The notes beneath the pieces are model-generated. The model was given only the letters and a program-made list of their open reading frames with translations. It did no database searches and was not told where the DNA came from. The translations under genes and the position numbers were made by a program. 33,525 nucleotides of DNA, from positions 1 to 33,525 of the forward strand of contig CAJONB010000018.1 in assembly GCA_905235715.1 (NCBI GenBank). The letters run 5' to 3'. Shown here piece after piece: positions 7,150 through 15,354 of the stretch. Numbering within the stretch: the stretch's first letter is position 1; the number at the start of each line of letters is the position of its first letter. This DNA is from an uncultured Ruminococcus sp. (GTDB lineage Bacteria > Bacillota > Clostridia > Oscillospirales > Acutalibacteraceae).

Positions 7150-8506
7150 AAATCGCCTCAAACGCCTGACGGACGTTGCTCACGGGAATCACCTGAGCGT
7201 CCGCGGGCGGCGTAATATCCTTCATGTTGTGCTTTGGCACAATGATGCGCTTGAAACCCAGCCGAACCGCTTCATTAACGCGCTGCTGTGCGTGTGTGAC
7301 GGAGCGGATTTCTCCCGCCAGACCGATTTCACCGAACGCAATCGCGTCATCGGCAATCGGGATGTCCTTGAGCGATGATACAAGCGCCATCGCTACCGCT
7401 AAATCCACTGCGGTTTCATCCAACCGCAGACCGCCGACAACATTTACATACGCGTCGGTGTTCGAGAAATAATAGCCCGCGCGCTTTTCCAGTACGGCGA
7501 TAATCAGATTCATGCGGTTGTAGTCAAAGCCCGTCGACATTCTGCGCGGATTGCCAAAGCCTGTCGCAGTCGCCAGCGCCTGAATCTCCGCGAGAATCGG
7601 TCGCGTGCCCTCCATCGCGCAGGCAATACACGTACCGCTGACATTCTTCGGTCTGCCCGAAATCAGCATCAGCGAGGGGTTGTCCACCTCGTTCAAGCCC
7701 TTATCGGTCATCTCGAATACGCCGATTTCGTTGGTCGAGCCGTAACGGTTTTTGACCGCGCGCAGAATACGGTACGACATCTGCTTATCACCCTCAAAAT
7801 GCAGCACCGCGTCTACGATATGCTCGAGTACCTTCGGCCCCGCAATCGAGCCTTCTTTGTTGACGTGACCGACGACAATCATCGGGATATCGAGCGATTT
7901 TGCGGTACGCATCAGGTAGTTCGTGCTTTCTCTGACCTGCGTCACGGAGCCGGGCGAGGAATTCAGCTCGGAAAGGCTCATTGTCTGGATGGAATCAATC
8001 ATCACGATATCGGGCTTGTCCTGACGGATAGTTTCGCAAATCATCTCGACGTCCGTCTGCGTGAGAATATACAGGTTATCGGAGTCGACGCCGAGTCTGT
8101 CGGCGCGGAGCTTTAGCTGTCGCTTGCTTTCCTCACCCGATACATACAGAATATGCAGGCTGCGTCCCAAATACTCGCAGATTTGGAGCAGGATAGTGGA
8201 TTTACCGATACCGGGGTCGCCGCCGAGCAGCACCAGACTGCCCTTGACGATACCACTGCCCATCACGCGGTCTAGCTCGGATGAGCCTGTTTTGTATCGA
8301 ATCTCGTCGGTCGTGGAAATCTCCTTGATTTGTACAGGAGGCGCGTAGCTGACGGAGCGTGATGCTGTCGAGGGTGCTTGCTTTGAGGTATCGCGCACCT
8401 CCTCGTTCATGGTGTTCCACTCGCCGCAGGAAGGGCATTTTCCGTACCATTTGGGGCTTTCATAGCCACATTCCGAACAAATATAAACACTTTTGATTTT
8501 AGCCAT
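7142..8506 (-). CDS. radA: DNA repair protein RadA (Sms)
   Basis: A 454-aa RecA-like helicase that promotes branch migration of recombination intermediates. In order: an N-terminal zinc finger with C10, C13, C24 and C27; an ATPase domain with Walker A GGDPGIGKST at about 95-104; the RadA-specific motif as KNRYG (canonical KNRFG) near 250; and a C-terminal Lon-protease-like domain (about 290-454) used for DNA binding and oligomerisation. Length and domains match full-length RadA. The start has AAGGAT about 9 bases upstream and lies 13 bases beyond the cwlD stop, so it should be co-transcribed from the cwlD promoter. Confidence 0.97.
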   Translation of the reverse strand: MAKIKSVYICSECGYESPKWYGKCPSCGEWNTMNEEVRDTSKQAPSTASRSVSYAPPVQIKEISTTDEIRYKTGSSELDRVMGSGIVKGSLVLLGGDPGIGKSTILLQICEYLGRSLHILYVSGEESKRQLKLRADRLGVDSDNLYILTQTDVEMICETIRQDKPDIVMIDSIQTMSLSELNSSPGSVTQVRESTNYLMRTAKSLDIPMIVVGHVNKEGSIAGPKVLEHIVDAVLHFEGDKQMSYRILRAVKNRYGSTNEIGVFEMTDKGLNEVDNPSLMLISGRPKNVSGTCIACAMEGTRPILAEIQALATATGFGNPRRMSTGFDYNRMNLIIAVLEKRAGYYFSNTDAYVNVVGGLRLDETAVDLAVAMALVSSLKDIPIADDAIAFGEIGLAGEIRSVTHAQQRVNEAVRLGFKRIIVPKHNMKDITPPADAQVIPVSNVRQAFEAICE

Positions 8507-8519
8507 TCTGCATTATCCT

Positions 8520-9239
8520 TTATCTTGAATTCTTTTGATTTTGATAGTCGATGATTCCCATCGCGATTGCATAAGCGATTTCCTGCTGATATGATTCGTC
8601 CTGCAGCTTTTGCCGTTCTTCGGGATTAGAGAGAAAGCCACATTCCACAATCACGGCGGGCACCTCGGCATTGTCCAATATATAGATATCGCTGCCCGCA
8701 GGCTTTAACTCCCGCGTGTTATCATTCTGGAGCAGCAGGACAACGGAGGTCCGGATCGACCGCGCCAGCTTTTCGCTCCCGGGGTGATTCACGGAATAAA
8801 ACAACTGTGTGCCGTGATATTTACTGCTGTCAAACTTATTCTGGTGAATACTGACGACAAGGTTGTTGTCGTGTTCATTGAACAATTGTACGCGGTTATT
8901 GAGGTCGGATACCTTTTTCTCGCGCAGTGTATCCGCGTCATCGGAGTATACGGAAATATCCTCCGTGCGGACTTCCTTGACCTGATAACCGCTCACGCGG
9001 AGAATATCGGCGGTCTTTTTCGCAATCGACAGGTTGATATCCTTTTCCAACACGCCGTCGACCTCTGCGCCGCCGTCCTCTCCCCCGTGTCCCGCGTCGA
9101 TAATGATGACAGGCGTGTCGGATGCGTCCAGCTCGCGCGAGGTAAGCAAAGTAATATCGGAAAACGACGATATCATCACAAGGCAAACGACCAGAAATAT
9201 CGCGCTGAAAATCAGGATATATACGGTTCTTAGCTTCAT
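8520..9239 (-). CDS. cwlD: N-acetylmuramoyl-L-alanine amidase, CwlD-type
   Basis: A 239-aa zinc amidase (Amidase_3) with an N-terminal signal anchor (about 5-27). Zinc/catalytic motifs: IDAGHGGEDGG (about 47-57), E64 in VLEKDIN, the second zinc His in SIHQNKF, and the catalytic Glu in VIVECGFLSNPEE. 'HQNKF' and the size fit CwlD, which removes the peptide side chain from muramic acid so that muramic-lactam can form in spore cortex. Its neighbours support a sporulation link (sigK immediately upstream on the same strand), but its own promoter looks like sigma-A. It heads the operon with radA and the DUF6873 gene. A housekeeping amidase of the same fold is the alternative. Confidence 0.85.
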   Translation of the reverse strand: MKLRTVYILIFSAIFLVVCLVMISSFSDITLLTSRELDASDTPVIIIDAGHGGEDGGAEVDGVLEKDINLSIAKKTADILRVSGYQVKEVRTEDISVYSDDADTLREKKVSDLNNRVQLFNEHDNNLVVSIHQNKFDSSKYHGTQLFYSVNHPGSEKLARSIRTSVVLLLQNDNTRELKPAGSDIYILDNAEVPAVIVECGFLSNPEERQKLQDESYQQEIAYAIAMGIIDYQNQKNSR

Positions 9240-9281
9240 AAATAATCACCCGATTATGTATATGAAGCACGGGACAATAAT

Positions 9282-9310
9282 ATTATATTTGCAAATCCGC
9301 CGACAGTCAA
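9282..9310 (-). promoter_or_regulatory. Sigma-A-type promoter of cwlD-radA
   Basis: On the minus strand: TTGACT, a 17-base spacer and TATAAT (complement of 9305-9310 and 9282-9287), about 43 bases upstream of the cwlD start. One mismatch from consensus over both hexamers. It means cwlD and radA need not rely on a sporulation sigma factor. Confidence 0.7.
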
Positions 9311-9333
9311 TAAATTTTATCATATTCTGTCGA

Positions 9334-10032
9334 TTATGTTTGTGACGGACCCTGTTCATAACGCTTTCTGAGCTTTTGGAGCGCTTTCTTTTCGATTCGC
9401 GAGATATAGGAGCGCGAGATATTCAGGCGCTTTGCAAGCTCTCTCTGCGGGAGCGGGTCTACGCCCATCAGCCCGTAGCGGTATATGATAATCTCGCGCT
9501 CGCGCGGGGTCAACACAGTATCGATATACTCCTGCAAAACCTGTAAATGCAGCTTTGTATCAATATCGTCGTCGATATTGCTCTCGTCCGCAATAATGTC
9601 CATCAGCGTCAGCGGATTGCCGTCCTTGTCGGTATCGATCGTATCATTGAGCGAGACGTCCTGTGCGGATTTACGGAGGTTGCGGAAGTGCATGAGAATC
9701 TCGTTTTCAATACAGCGCGACGCATAACTCGACAGCTTGATATTCTTGTCAAGGTCGTAGGTGTTGATTGCTTTGATCAGTCCAATGGTGCCGATGGATA
9801 CCAAGTCCTCCTGATTGCTCGCGTTCTGGTAATATTTTTTGATGATATGGGCGACTAATCTCAGATTATGCTCGACAAGCTGATTGCGCGCGTTGATATC
9901 CCCCTTGGCGGCGCGCTCAAGATACTCCTTCTCCTGCGCCTTGGTCAGCGGCTTCGGAAAGCTCTCGCTGTTGGCGATATGGAGGATAAACAGAAAGATG
10001 TATTGACTGATGTACGATAAAAAAGAAAACAT
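9334..10032 (-). CDS. sigK: Sporulation sigma factor SigK, with pro-sequence
   Basis: A 232-aa late mother-cell sigma factor. The first ~22 residues are strongly hydrophobic (MFSFLSYISQYIFLFILHIA) and match the membrane-tethering pro-sequence that is cleaved from pro-SigK. Region 2 (about 30-100) carries RLVAHIIKKYY, DLVSIGTIGLIKA and CIENEILMHFRNLRKSAQDVSL, close to Bacillus SigK. Region 4 (about 165-225) has LTPREREIIIYRYGL and the DNA-binding RELAKRLNISRSYISRIEKKAL. The frame is intact, so no skin-type element splits it. Its ribosome site lies in the 3' arm of the prfC terminator hairpin, 5 bases before the ATG, suggesting low translation from read-through transcripts. SigE is the alternative, but the pro-sequence and region 4 favour SigK. 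Confidence 0.9.
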   Translation of the reverse strand: MFSFLSYISQYIFLFILHIANSESFPKPLTKAQEKEYLERAAKGDINARNQLVEHNLRLVAHIIKKYYQNASNQEDLVSIGTIGLIKAINTYDLDKNIKLSSYASRCIENEILMHFRNLRKSAQDVSLNDTIDTDKDGNPLTLMDIIADESNIDDDIDTKLHLQVLQEYIDTVLTPREREIIIYRYGLMGVDPLPQRELAKRLNISRSYISRIEKKALQKLRKRYEQGPSQT

Positions 10033-10036
10033 AAAA

Positions 10037-10067
10037 ACACCTCTTGAAATATCTATTCAAGAGGTGT
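10037..10067 (-). terminator. prfC terminator that also contains the sigK ribosome site
   Basis: A 12-bp perfect stem (ACACCTCTTGAA with TTCAAGAGGTGT) and a 7-base loop, followed on the minus strand by TTTTT and directly by the sigK ATG. The 3' arm contains GAGGTG, the only sigK Shine-Dalgarno, 5 bases from the ATG. The same bases end prfC transcription and would mask sigK translation in read-through RNA. Confidence 0.85.
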
Positions 10068-10086
10068 CGGTATTTTGCGTGTCCGC

Positions 10087-11673
10087 TTATTCTGCGTTGC
10101 CGAATTCCTGTAATTCCAGTCCCTTGTTATGCTCCAGCGCCCAGTCGATACTCCACTCGGAGCGGAACAGCAGGAGCTTATTCTCCTTGAAATCAGCGAC
10201 AACCTTGGTATCGGACGCAAGGTCGAGGGCTTTGTAATCACATTCGGAGGTGATCCAGCGGATAAACTGATAAGGGGTGGATTCCATGATGATATCCACG
10301 TTGTATTCATTCTCCAGCCGGTACTTGAGTACGTCGAATTGCAGTACGCCGACAACGCCGACGATGACCTCCTCCATACCGGATTCCGGCTCATGGAAAA
10401 TCTGAATCGCGCCCTCTTGTGCAATCTGATTCATGCCCTTGACAAATTGCTTGCGCTTCATCGTGTCCTTCTGACGAACCAGCGCAAAATGCTCCGGCGC
10501 AAAGGTCGGGATTCCTTTAAAGGCAAATTTCTGTCCCGGTGAAACTATCGTGTCGCCGATAGAGAAAATTCCCGGGTCAAAAACGCCGATAATATCACCC
10601 GCATACGCCTCGTCAACAACCTCACGCTCCTGCGCCATAAGCTGCTGCGGCTGGGATATCTTCATCTTGCGGTCGCCCTGAACATGGTATACGTCCATAT
10701 TTTTATCAAATTTTCCCGAACAAATACGCATAAACGCAACGCGGTCGCGGTGCGCCTTGTTCATATTCGCCTGAATCTTAAAGACAAATGCCGAGAAGAA
10801 ATCGGAATCGGGCGCAATCATCTCGCCTCCCGCTTCTCTGGGCAGAGGCCCTGTCGTCAGGCTGAGGAATTCCTGTAAAAAAGGTTCAACGCCGAAGTTG
10901 TTGAGCGCCGAGCCGAAGAATACAGGCGTCAGCTCGCCCTTGCGAACCAAATCGAGGTCAAAATCATTTCCCGCGCCGTCAAGCAGGTCAATATCGTCAA
11001 AGAGCGAATCCTTCTGACCGTAATACAGCTTGCTGTCGAGGTCCGGGTCGTCCAAAGAAAGCTCAACCGTTTCCACCTCATGCTGACCGTTATTCGCGAT
11101 ATAGGAAAGAATCTTTTTTGATTTCCTGTCGTAAACGCCCTTGAATTCCTTACCCGAGCCGATCGGCCAGTTCATCGGGCAGGTATTGATGCCGAGAACA
11201 TTCTCAATGTCCTCCAAAAGGTCGAACGGGCTTTGTGCGTCGCGATCCATCTTATTGATAAAGGTGATGATCGGAATATGCCGCATAACGCATACCTTGA
11301 ACAGCTTGCGGGTCTGGTTCTCAACACCCTTGGATGCGTCGATAACCATAACGGCGCTGTCAGCCGCCATCAGGGTGCGGTAGGTATCCTCGGAGAAGTC
11401 CTGGTGTCCGGGGGTATCGAGAATATTGATACAGTAGCCGTCATATTTGAACTGCAATACCGACGAGGTAACGGAAATACCTCTCTGCTTTTCAATCTCC
11501 ATCCAGTCGGATACAGCGTGTCTGGCGGTTTTCTTACCCTTGACCGAACCGGCAAGGTTGATTGCGCCGCCGTACAGCAACAGCTTTTCTGTCAGTGTTG
11601 TCTTACCGGCGTCAGGGTGAGAGATGATAGCGAAGGTGCGCCGCTTTTCTATTTGCTCTGTTAAATTGCTCAA
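10087..11673 (-). CDS. prfC: Peptide chain release factor 3 (RF3)
   Basis: A 528-aa translational GTPase that recycles RF1/RF2 from the ribosome after termination. G1 is SHPDAGKT (about 18-25), the switch region follows with EKQRGISV, G3 is DTPGHQDFSED and G4 is NKMDRD. Domain 2 and the RF3-specific C-terminal domain are present (FQFxxExExG-like region followed by GVLQFDVLKYRLENEY). Length equals that of E. coli RF3. The start is TTG 11673, with CGGAGG 6 bases upstream and no in-frame ATG nearby. It is monocistronic between its own promoter and terminator. Confidence 0.96.
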   Translation of the reverse strand: MSNLTEQIEKRRTFAIISHPDAGKTTLTEKLLLYGGAINLAGSVKGKKTARHAVSDWMEIEKQRGISVTSSVLQFKYDGYCINILDTPGHQDFSEDTYRTLMAADSAVMVIDASKGVENQTRKLFKVCVMRHIPIITFINKMDRDAQSPFDLLEDIENVLGINTCPMNWPIGSGKEFKGVYDRKSKKILSYIANNGQHEVETVELSLDDPDLDSKLYYGQKDSLFDDIDLLDGAGNDFDLDLVRKGELTPVFFGSALNNFGVEPFLQEFLSLTTGPLPREAGGEMIAPDSDFFSAFVFKIQANMNKAHRDRVAFMRICSGKFDKNMDVYHVQGDRKMKISQPQQLMAQEREVVDEAYAGDIIGVFDPGIFSIGDTIVSPGQKFAFKGIPTFAPEHFALVRQKDTMKRKQFVKGMNQIAQEGAIQIFHEPESGMEEVIVGVVGVLQFDVLKYRLENEYNVDIIMESTPYQFIRWITSECDYKALDLASDTKVVADFKENKLLLFRSEWSIDWALEHNKGLELQEFGNAE

Positions 11674-11721
11674 TGGTTGCCTCCGTGAAAAATCGCATGC
11701 TGAATTTGTTGATACTTAATA

Positions 11722-11751
11722 ATTTTACTCTAATATTATGGTAAAAGTCAA
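11722..11751 (-). promoter_or_regulatory. Promoter of prfC
   Basis: On the minus strand: TTGACT (complement of 11746-11751), an 18-base spacer and TAAAAT (complement of 11722-11727), about 50 bases upstream of the TTG start. Confidence 0.55.
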
Positions 11752-11795
11752 CAAGTTTTTTGCCCTTTTTTCTACATCTAAATGTACAAAATCTA

Positions 11796-11824
11796 TTGAC
11801 ATTTTGCCGTCGATTTATTAAGAT
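11796..11824 (+). promoter_or_regulatory. Promoter of hemW
   Basis: TTGACA at 11796-11801, a 17-base spacer and TAAGAT at 11819-11824. It predicts a leader of about 100 bases containing the hairpin at 11875-11900. Confidence 0.6.
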
Positions 11825-11874
11825 ATACACATAAAGAAGATTTCATCTAAGTTTTTTCATATACCTTCCAAACC

Positions 11875-11900
11875 GAGGCGAGAACGCAAGTTCTCGCCTC
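11875..11900 (+). promoter_or_regulatory. Stable hairpin in the hemW leader, possible attenuator
   Basis: A perfect 11-bp GC-rich stem (GAGGCGAGAAC with GTTCTCGCCTC) closed by a GCAA (GNRA-class) tetraloop, followed by ACCCCTTTTC. The spaced, short T-run makes it a weak intrinsic terminator, consistent with attenuation or with 5'-end protection. The ribosome site AGGAG at 11922-11926 lies outside the stem. Confidence 0.5.
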
Positions 11901-11932
11901 ACCCCTTTTCAGCACGTTTTCAGGAGTTATTT

Positions 11933-13039
11933 ATGTGTCATTCAGGACTTTATATCCATATTCCTTTCTGCGACGGTAAGTGCGCCTACTGTAATTTTTT
12001 CAGTATTCATTCGGATAATCAAGCAATCGAAGAATATACCGACCATCTTATCCGCTCTGCATTTACTTGGGGAAAGAAAATCAACCGTTCTTTTGATACC
12101 GTCTATTTCGGCGGTGGTACGCCCTCGCTTCTCGGCCATGAACGGCTGATTCGGATATTGAATGCCGTAAAACAAGCCTTTTCGGTAGCGGATAACGCGG
12201 AAATTACCGTCGAGGTCAATCCCTCGTCAACCGAACCGTTGGATTTTTCCGCCATGAAATCAGCAGGCTTCAACCGTCTTTCTATCGGTCTGCAATCGGC
12301 GAATGAAAACGAGCTTGCAATATTAGGCCGCCGGCACAGCGTTGACGACGCCCGCAGAACCGTTCTCGAGGCGCAGCAGGCAGGCTTTGATAATATCTCG
12401 CTCGACGTCATGCTGGCGATTCCTAAGCAGACGCCGGAGTCGCTGCATCATACGCTGGATTTTTGTGCGGAATGTAAGGTACAGCATATCTCTGCGTATA
12501 TCCTCAAAATCGAACCGGGAACGCGCTTTTATCGCAACAAGGACTCTCTTCCTTTTTTTGATGATGATGCTCAGGCGGCGATTTATGAGGATGCTGTGAG
12601 CTATTTGAACAGGCTCGGCTATCAACAATATGAAATTTCCAATTTTTCTTTACCGGGATATGAAAGCCGTCACAACCTGAAATATTGGCACGACGAGGAA
12701 TACCTCGGAATCGGGCCGTCTGCTCACTCCTTTATCGACGGAAAGCGATTTTATTATGATAACAGCTTTGAGGGTTTTTATGACGGGCGCATTATTGATG
12801 AAGGCTGCGGCGGTGACGAAGAGGAATATATCATGCTTGCGCTTCGGCTGAAAGAGGGGCTTGTATTCAATGAATACGAAAAGCGATTCGGCAAAAAGGT
12901 CAGCGATAAAATGCTGACCGCGGCTGAAAGGCTGGCAAGTAGCGGACTGGTAAAAATCTGCCCCTCTTCCCTCTCGCTGACCGTAAAAGGATTTTTGGTT
13001 TCTAACTCCGTTATCGCTTATTTGCTTCAAAACACTTGA
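11933..13039 (+). CDS. hemW: HemW-type radical SAM protein
   Basis: A 368-aa radical SAM protein of the oxygen-independent coproporphyrinogen oxidase-like family. The [4Fe-4S] motif is C13-x3-C17-x2-C20 followed by NFF; the fourth Cys of true HemN (CxxxCxxCxC) is replaced by Phe, which marks HemW, a heme chaperone rather than the oxidase. FGGGTPSLL, EVNPSS, GFNRLSIGLQSAN and GIGPSAHSF are family motifs, and the C-terminal HemN_C region is present. The ATG has AGGAG 6 bases upstream. In many Firmicutes hemW sits near lepA or hrcA; here it stands alone upstream of a tRNA gene. Confidence 0.93.
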   Translation: MCHSGLYIHIPFCDGKCAYCNFFSIHSDNQAIEEYTDHLIRSAFTWGKKINRSFDTVYFGGGTPSLLGHERLIRILNAVKQAFSVADNAEITVEVNPSSTEPLDFSAMKSAGFNRLSIGLQSANENELAILGRRHSVDDARRTVLEAQQAGFDNISLDVMLAIPKQTPESLHHTLDFCAECKVQHISAYILKIEPGTRFYRNKDSLPFFDDDAQAAIYEDAVSYLNRLGYQQYEISNFSLPGYESRHNLKYWHDEEYLGIGPSAHSFIDGKRFYYDNSFEGFYDGRIIDEGCGGDEEEYIMLALRLKEGLVFNEYEKRFGKKVSDKMLTAAERLASSGLVKICPSSLSLTVKGFLVSNSVIAYLLQNT

Positions 13040-13088
13040 CAATATCGGGAAAACAAAGTAAAATGATGATTGCTGACAAACGAAATAC

Positions 13089-13177
13089 GGAAGCGTATCG
13101 AAGTGGTCATAACGGGCCTGACTCGAAATCAGGTAGTCCTCACGGGCTCGTGGGTTCGAATCCCACCGCTTCCGCCA
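13089..13177 (+). tRNA. tRNA-Ser, anticodon CGA (reads UCG)
   Basis: Acceptor arms GGAAGCG and CGCTTCC pair fully, followed by discriminator G and an encoded CCA. The anticodon stem CCTGA/TCAGG encloses loop CTCGAAA, giving anticodon CGA. The T arm is GTGGG-TTCGAAT-CCCAC. The 89-base length with a long variable arm is typical of serine tRNAs. Confidence 0.96.
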
Positions 13178-13178
13178 T

Positions 13179-13222
13179 TAATACAAGAGGAGGGATACTT
13201 CAGTATCCCTCCTCTTGTATTA
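13179..13222. terminator. Very strong hairpin after tRNA-Ser
   Basis: About 20 bp of perfect stem (13179-13198 with 13203-13222) and a TTCA tetraloop, beginning 2 bases after the tRNA CCA end. The outer part is AT-rich, so the RNA ends in UUGUAUUAUAU. It terminates the tRNA transcript and could act in both directions. Confidence 0.85.
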
Positions 13223-13238
13223 TATCACAGAAAAGCGC

Positions 13239-13255
13239 AAGCGGTGGGATTCGAA
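13239..13255 (-). repeat. Inverted 17-base copy of the tRNA-Ser 3' end
   Basis: AAGCGGTGGGATTCGAA is the exact reverse complement of 13156-13172 (T loop, T stem and most of the acceptor strand of the tRNA-Ser). It lies 62 bases beyond the tRNA in opposite orientation. A further hairpin, CGAAGGC-GACCGT-GCCTTCG (13252-13271), abuts it. No rest of a tRNA is recognisable. It could be a scar of an integrated element or a rearranged tRNA fragment. Confidence 0.75.
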
Positions 13256-13339
13256 GGCGACCGTGCCTTCGTCGTCGCTCGCCGTACAGGGATTTCCTTT
13301 AAAGAGTTAAAATAATTTTCTGCTGTTTACGTTAAAATA

Positions 13340-13367
13340 TTGCATTTTTTGTAAAATTATGTATAAT
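13340..13367 (+). promoter_or_regulatory. Promoter of the S41-like gene
   Basis: TTGCAT at 13340-13345, a 16-base spacer and TATAAT at 13362-13367, 37 bases upstream of the chosen ATG. AGGAGG at 13389-13394 is the ribosome site. Confidence 0.6.
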
Positions 13368-13404
13368 TGATTGTATTAAATTTAATTTAGGAGGAATGAG
13401 AAAC

Positions 13405-15318
13405 ATGAATTTACACAAGACCGGGTTAAAGGCTCTTGCGCTGTCGCTGGCGGCTGTATTTACAATTGGCTCAGCGTCCCTGACAGCGGCTTCCGCTGCC
13501 GAGAGGAGCGGCAAAGAGCAGGACATCACCGCATACTTATTTGATATGGACGATAAAACGACCATTAAGTGCATGATATATGACGATATGCCTTCCGTCC
13601 CCTATATCAACGTGATGGATTACCTCGGTAAACTCTACGACGACAACGAGTTTACGGTTGCCGACAACGGCAATGGTGTTTACACCGTGACCGGCTCAAC
13701 AGAAAAGGCCATGGTGATAGACACGGAAAAAGATACTGTTCATTTTGATGAATATGAAAACTTTCTTCCCATTCAGACAACCGACGCGGACAACGACGGT
13801 CCTGAAGCGCCTTATGTGAAAAATCACGCTGAAATTGTCGAGGGAACGGTAAACAGCCTTGATCTCGATTACGGCAAATATCAAATCGACATTACTTCTG
13901 CAAACGGTTCTGCATATTTTCCGCTGACTACCATTGCAGATTTGTTCCCGCAGACCTATCTTTCTGCGATATATCTTGACAATACGATTTACTTTATGCA
14001 ATCGATGGGAGCAGCGTATTTTAACACCGCATCCGTTTTTAATTCGACACTGCGCAGTAAGGATTTGATTGATTACACCTATCGCGAGCTGTGCTTTGTG
14101 ATAGACAAATTGTACGGTAGGCCTCCCAAATCAAAGCTGACAAAAGAACTGGAAAACGCCGGATTTGACGAAGTGATGAGCAAACCGGAAAACAGCAGCA
14201 TAAAGGAACTGTTGCTGTCCGATAGCCTGACTGACTTTTACACCGGTCTGGTACTGCTGGACAGCATGCTGGACGACGGAGGTCATACCGGCTTCAGCTC
14301 CGAATTCACCAAGTCGCTGCTTGACGAAAAAAACGTCACGAAATTTTCTACCGCGATAAATCAAATGCTGGATGACAAAAGCAGCCCCAACGCCCTTGCC
14401 ATAGCCACTAATCTCCAGCTTCTTGAGGAAAAAGAGAAGACTTCCGAGGTATTGGCAGCACTCAGAAAAGACGCCTATTCCAAGTATGAAACCGTCAAGA
14501 CATGGGAAGCAGACGACAGCGAGCAAATAATCGCTCAGCTGGTGATGAACAAAGACACGGCTGTTTTTGTATTTGACGAGTTTACAGACGCGGTGGTTGC
14601 GCCGTTTAAGTGGTCGCTGGACTATGCAAAGGAAAAGGGCGCCAAAAACTTTTTGATTGACCTTTCGCAGAACGGCGGCGGCAGTAACGCCGTAGTGATG
14701 TACATGATGTCCATTATGACCGGCAAAAGCGACCTTTATTCGAAGAATATGCTAACCGGCAACAAGGTACGCAAAACCGGCAACATTGACCGGAATTTGG
14801 ACAATGTCATCGACGAAAAGGACGCAGAGCTGAACTATGATTTCCACTTTGCGCTGTTGACAACGCAGCAGTCTTTTTCCTGCGGCAATTATCTGCCCTG
14901 TCTGGCGCAGGAGCAGGAAATTCCCGTTATCGGTGAAACCAGCGGCGGAGGAACCTGCTATTTGTCTGAACACTTGTTCCCCTGCTCAGTGAACTATCCC
15001 CTTTCCGGCTTCAGAGTGATGCTCAAAGAAAACGGAGAGAATGTAGATGCGGGCGCCGCTGTCAACTACGAAACCGTAACCACTGACGCCGAAGGCAACA
15101 AGGATTACTCAAAGCTGTATGACATCGATACTGTCGCGGCAAATCTTGACGACTATTATTCGAAGCATACGCCCACCAAGGCGGCTGTCAAGACACCTTC
15201 TTCGGAAAAAGCAGGCAACTCGGCGGTCATGATCATTTTGGTGATTGCGTGCGTAGTTATCTTGTTTGCTGTTGTGATTATAGTTATCAAAAAGCGCGGC
15301 AAAAAAGAATCTGCCTGA
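13405..15318 (+). CDS. Membrane-anchored S41-like protease homologue
   Basis: A predicted cell-surface protein of 637 aa. A signal peptide (about 1-32, ending ASAAE) is followed by an unassigned region of about 300 residues and then an S41/tail-specific-protease-like core: FLIDLSQNGGGSNAVV (about 415-430) and FALLTTQQSFSCGNYLP, whose S492 occupies the catalytic Ser position, then IGETSGGGTCYL. The C-terminus has a transmembrane helix (about 605-628) and a basic tail (KKRGKK), so the catalytic part faces outside. No PDZ domain is evident. ATG 13405 is preferred over ATG 13396 because AGGAGG ends one base before the latter and 10 bases before the former. It is monocistronic with its own terminator. 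Substrate unknown. Confidence 0.83.
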   Translation: MNLHKTGLKALALSLAAVFTIGSASLTAASAAERSGKEQDITAYLFDMDDKTTIKCMIYDDMPSVPYINVMDYLGKLYDDNEFTVADNGNGVYTVTGSTEKAMVIDTEKDTVHFDEYENFLPIQTTDADNDGPEAPYVKNHAEIVEGTVNSLDLDYGKYQIDITSANGSAYFPLTTIADLFPQTYLSAIYLDNTIYFMQSMGAAYFNTASVFNSTLRSKDLIDYTYRELCFVIDKLYGRPPKSKLTKELENAGFDEVMSKPENSSIKELLLSDSLTDFYTGLVLLDSMLDDGGHTGFSSEFTKSLLDEKNVTKFSTAINQMLDDKSSPNALAIATNLQLLEEKEKTSEVLAALRKDAYSKYETVKTWEADDSEQIIAQLVMNKDTAVFVFDEFTDAVVAPFKWSLDYAKEKGAKNFLIDLSQNGGGSNAVVMYMMSIMTGKSDLYSKNMLTGNKVRKTGNIDRNLDNVIDEKDAELNYDFHFALLTTQQSFSCGNYLPCLAQEQEIPVIGETSGGGTCYLSEHLFPCSVNYPLSGFRVMLKENGENVDAGAAVNYETVTTDAEGNKDYSKLYDIDTVAANLDDYYSKHTPTKAAVKTPSSEKAGNSAVMIILVIACVVILFAVVIIVIKKRGKKESA

Positions 15319-15354
15319 TAACAGGTTAACAGCAACTCACTGAAATCAAACGAC

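Noticed and set aside
13036..13315. Open frames running through the tRNA-Ser gene and its terminator
   Set aside because: They translate the tRNA and hairpin sequences and lack ribosome sites.
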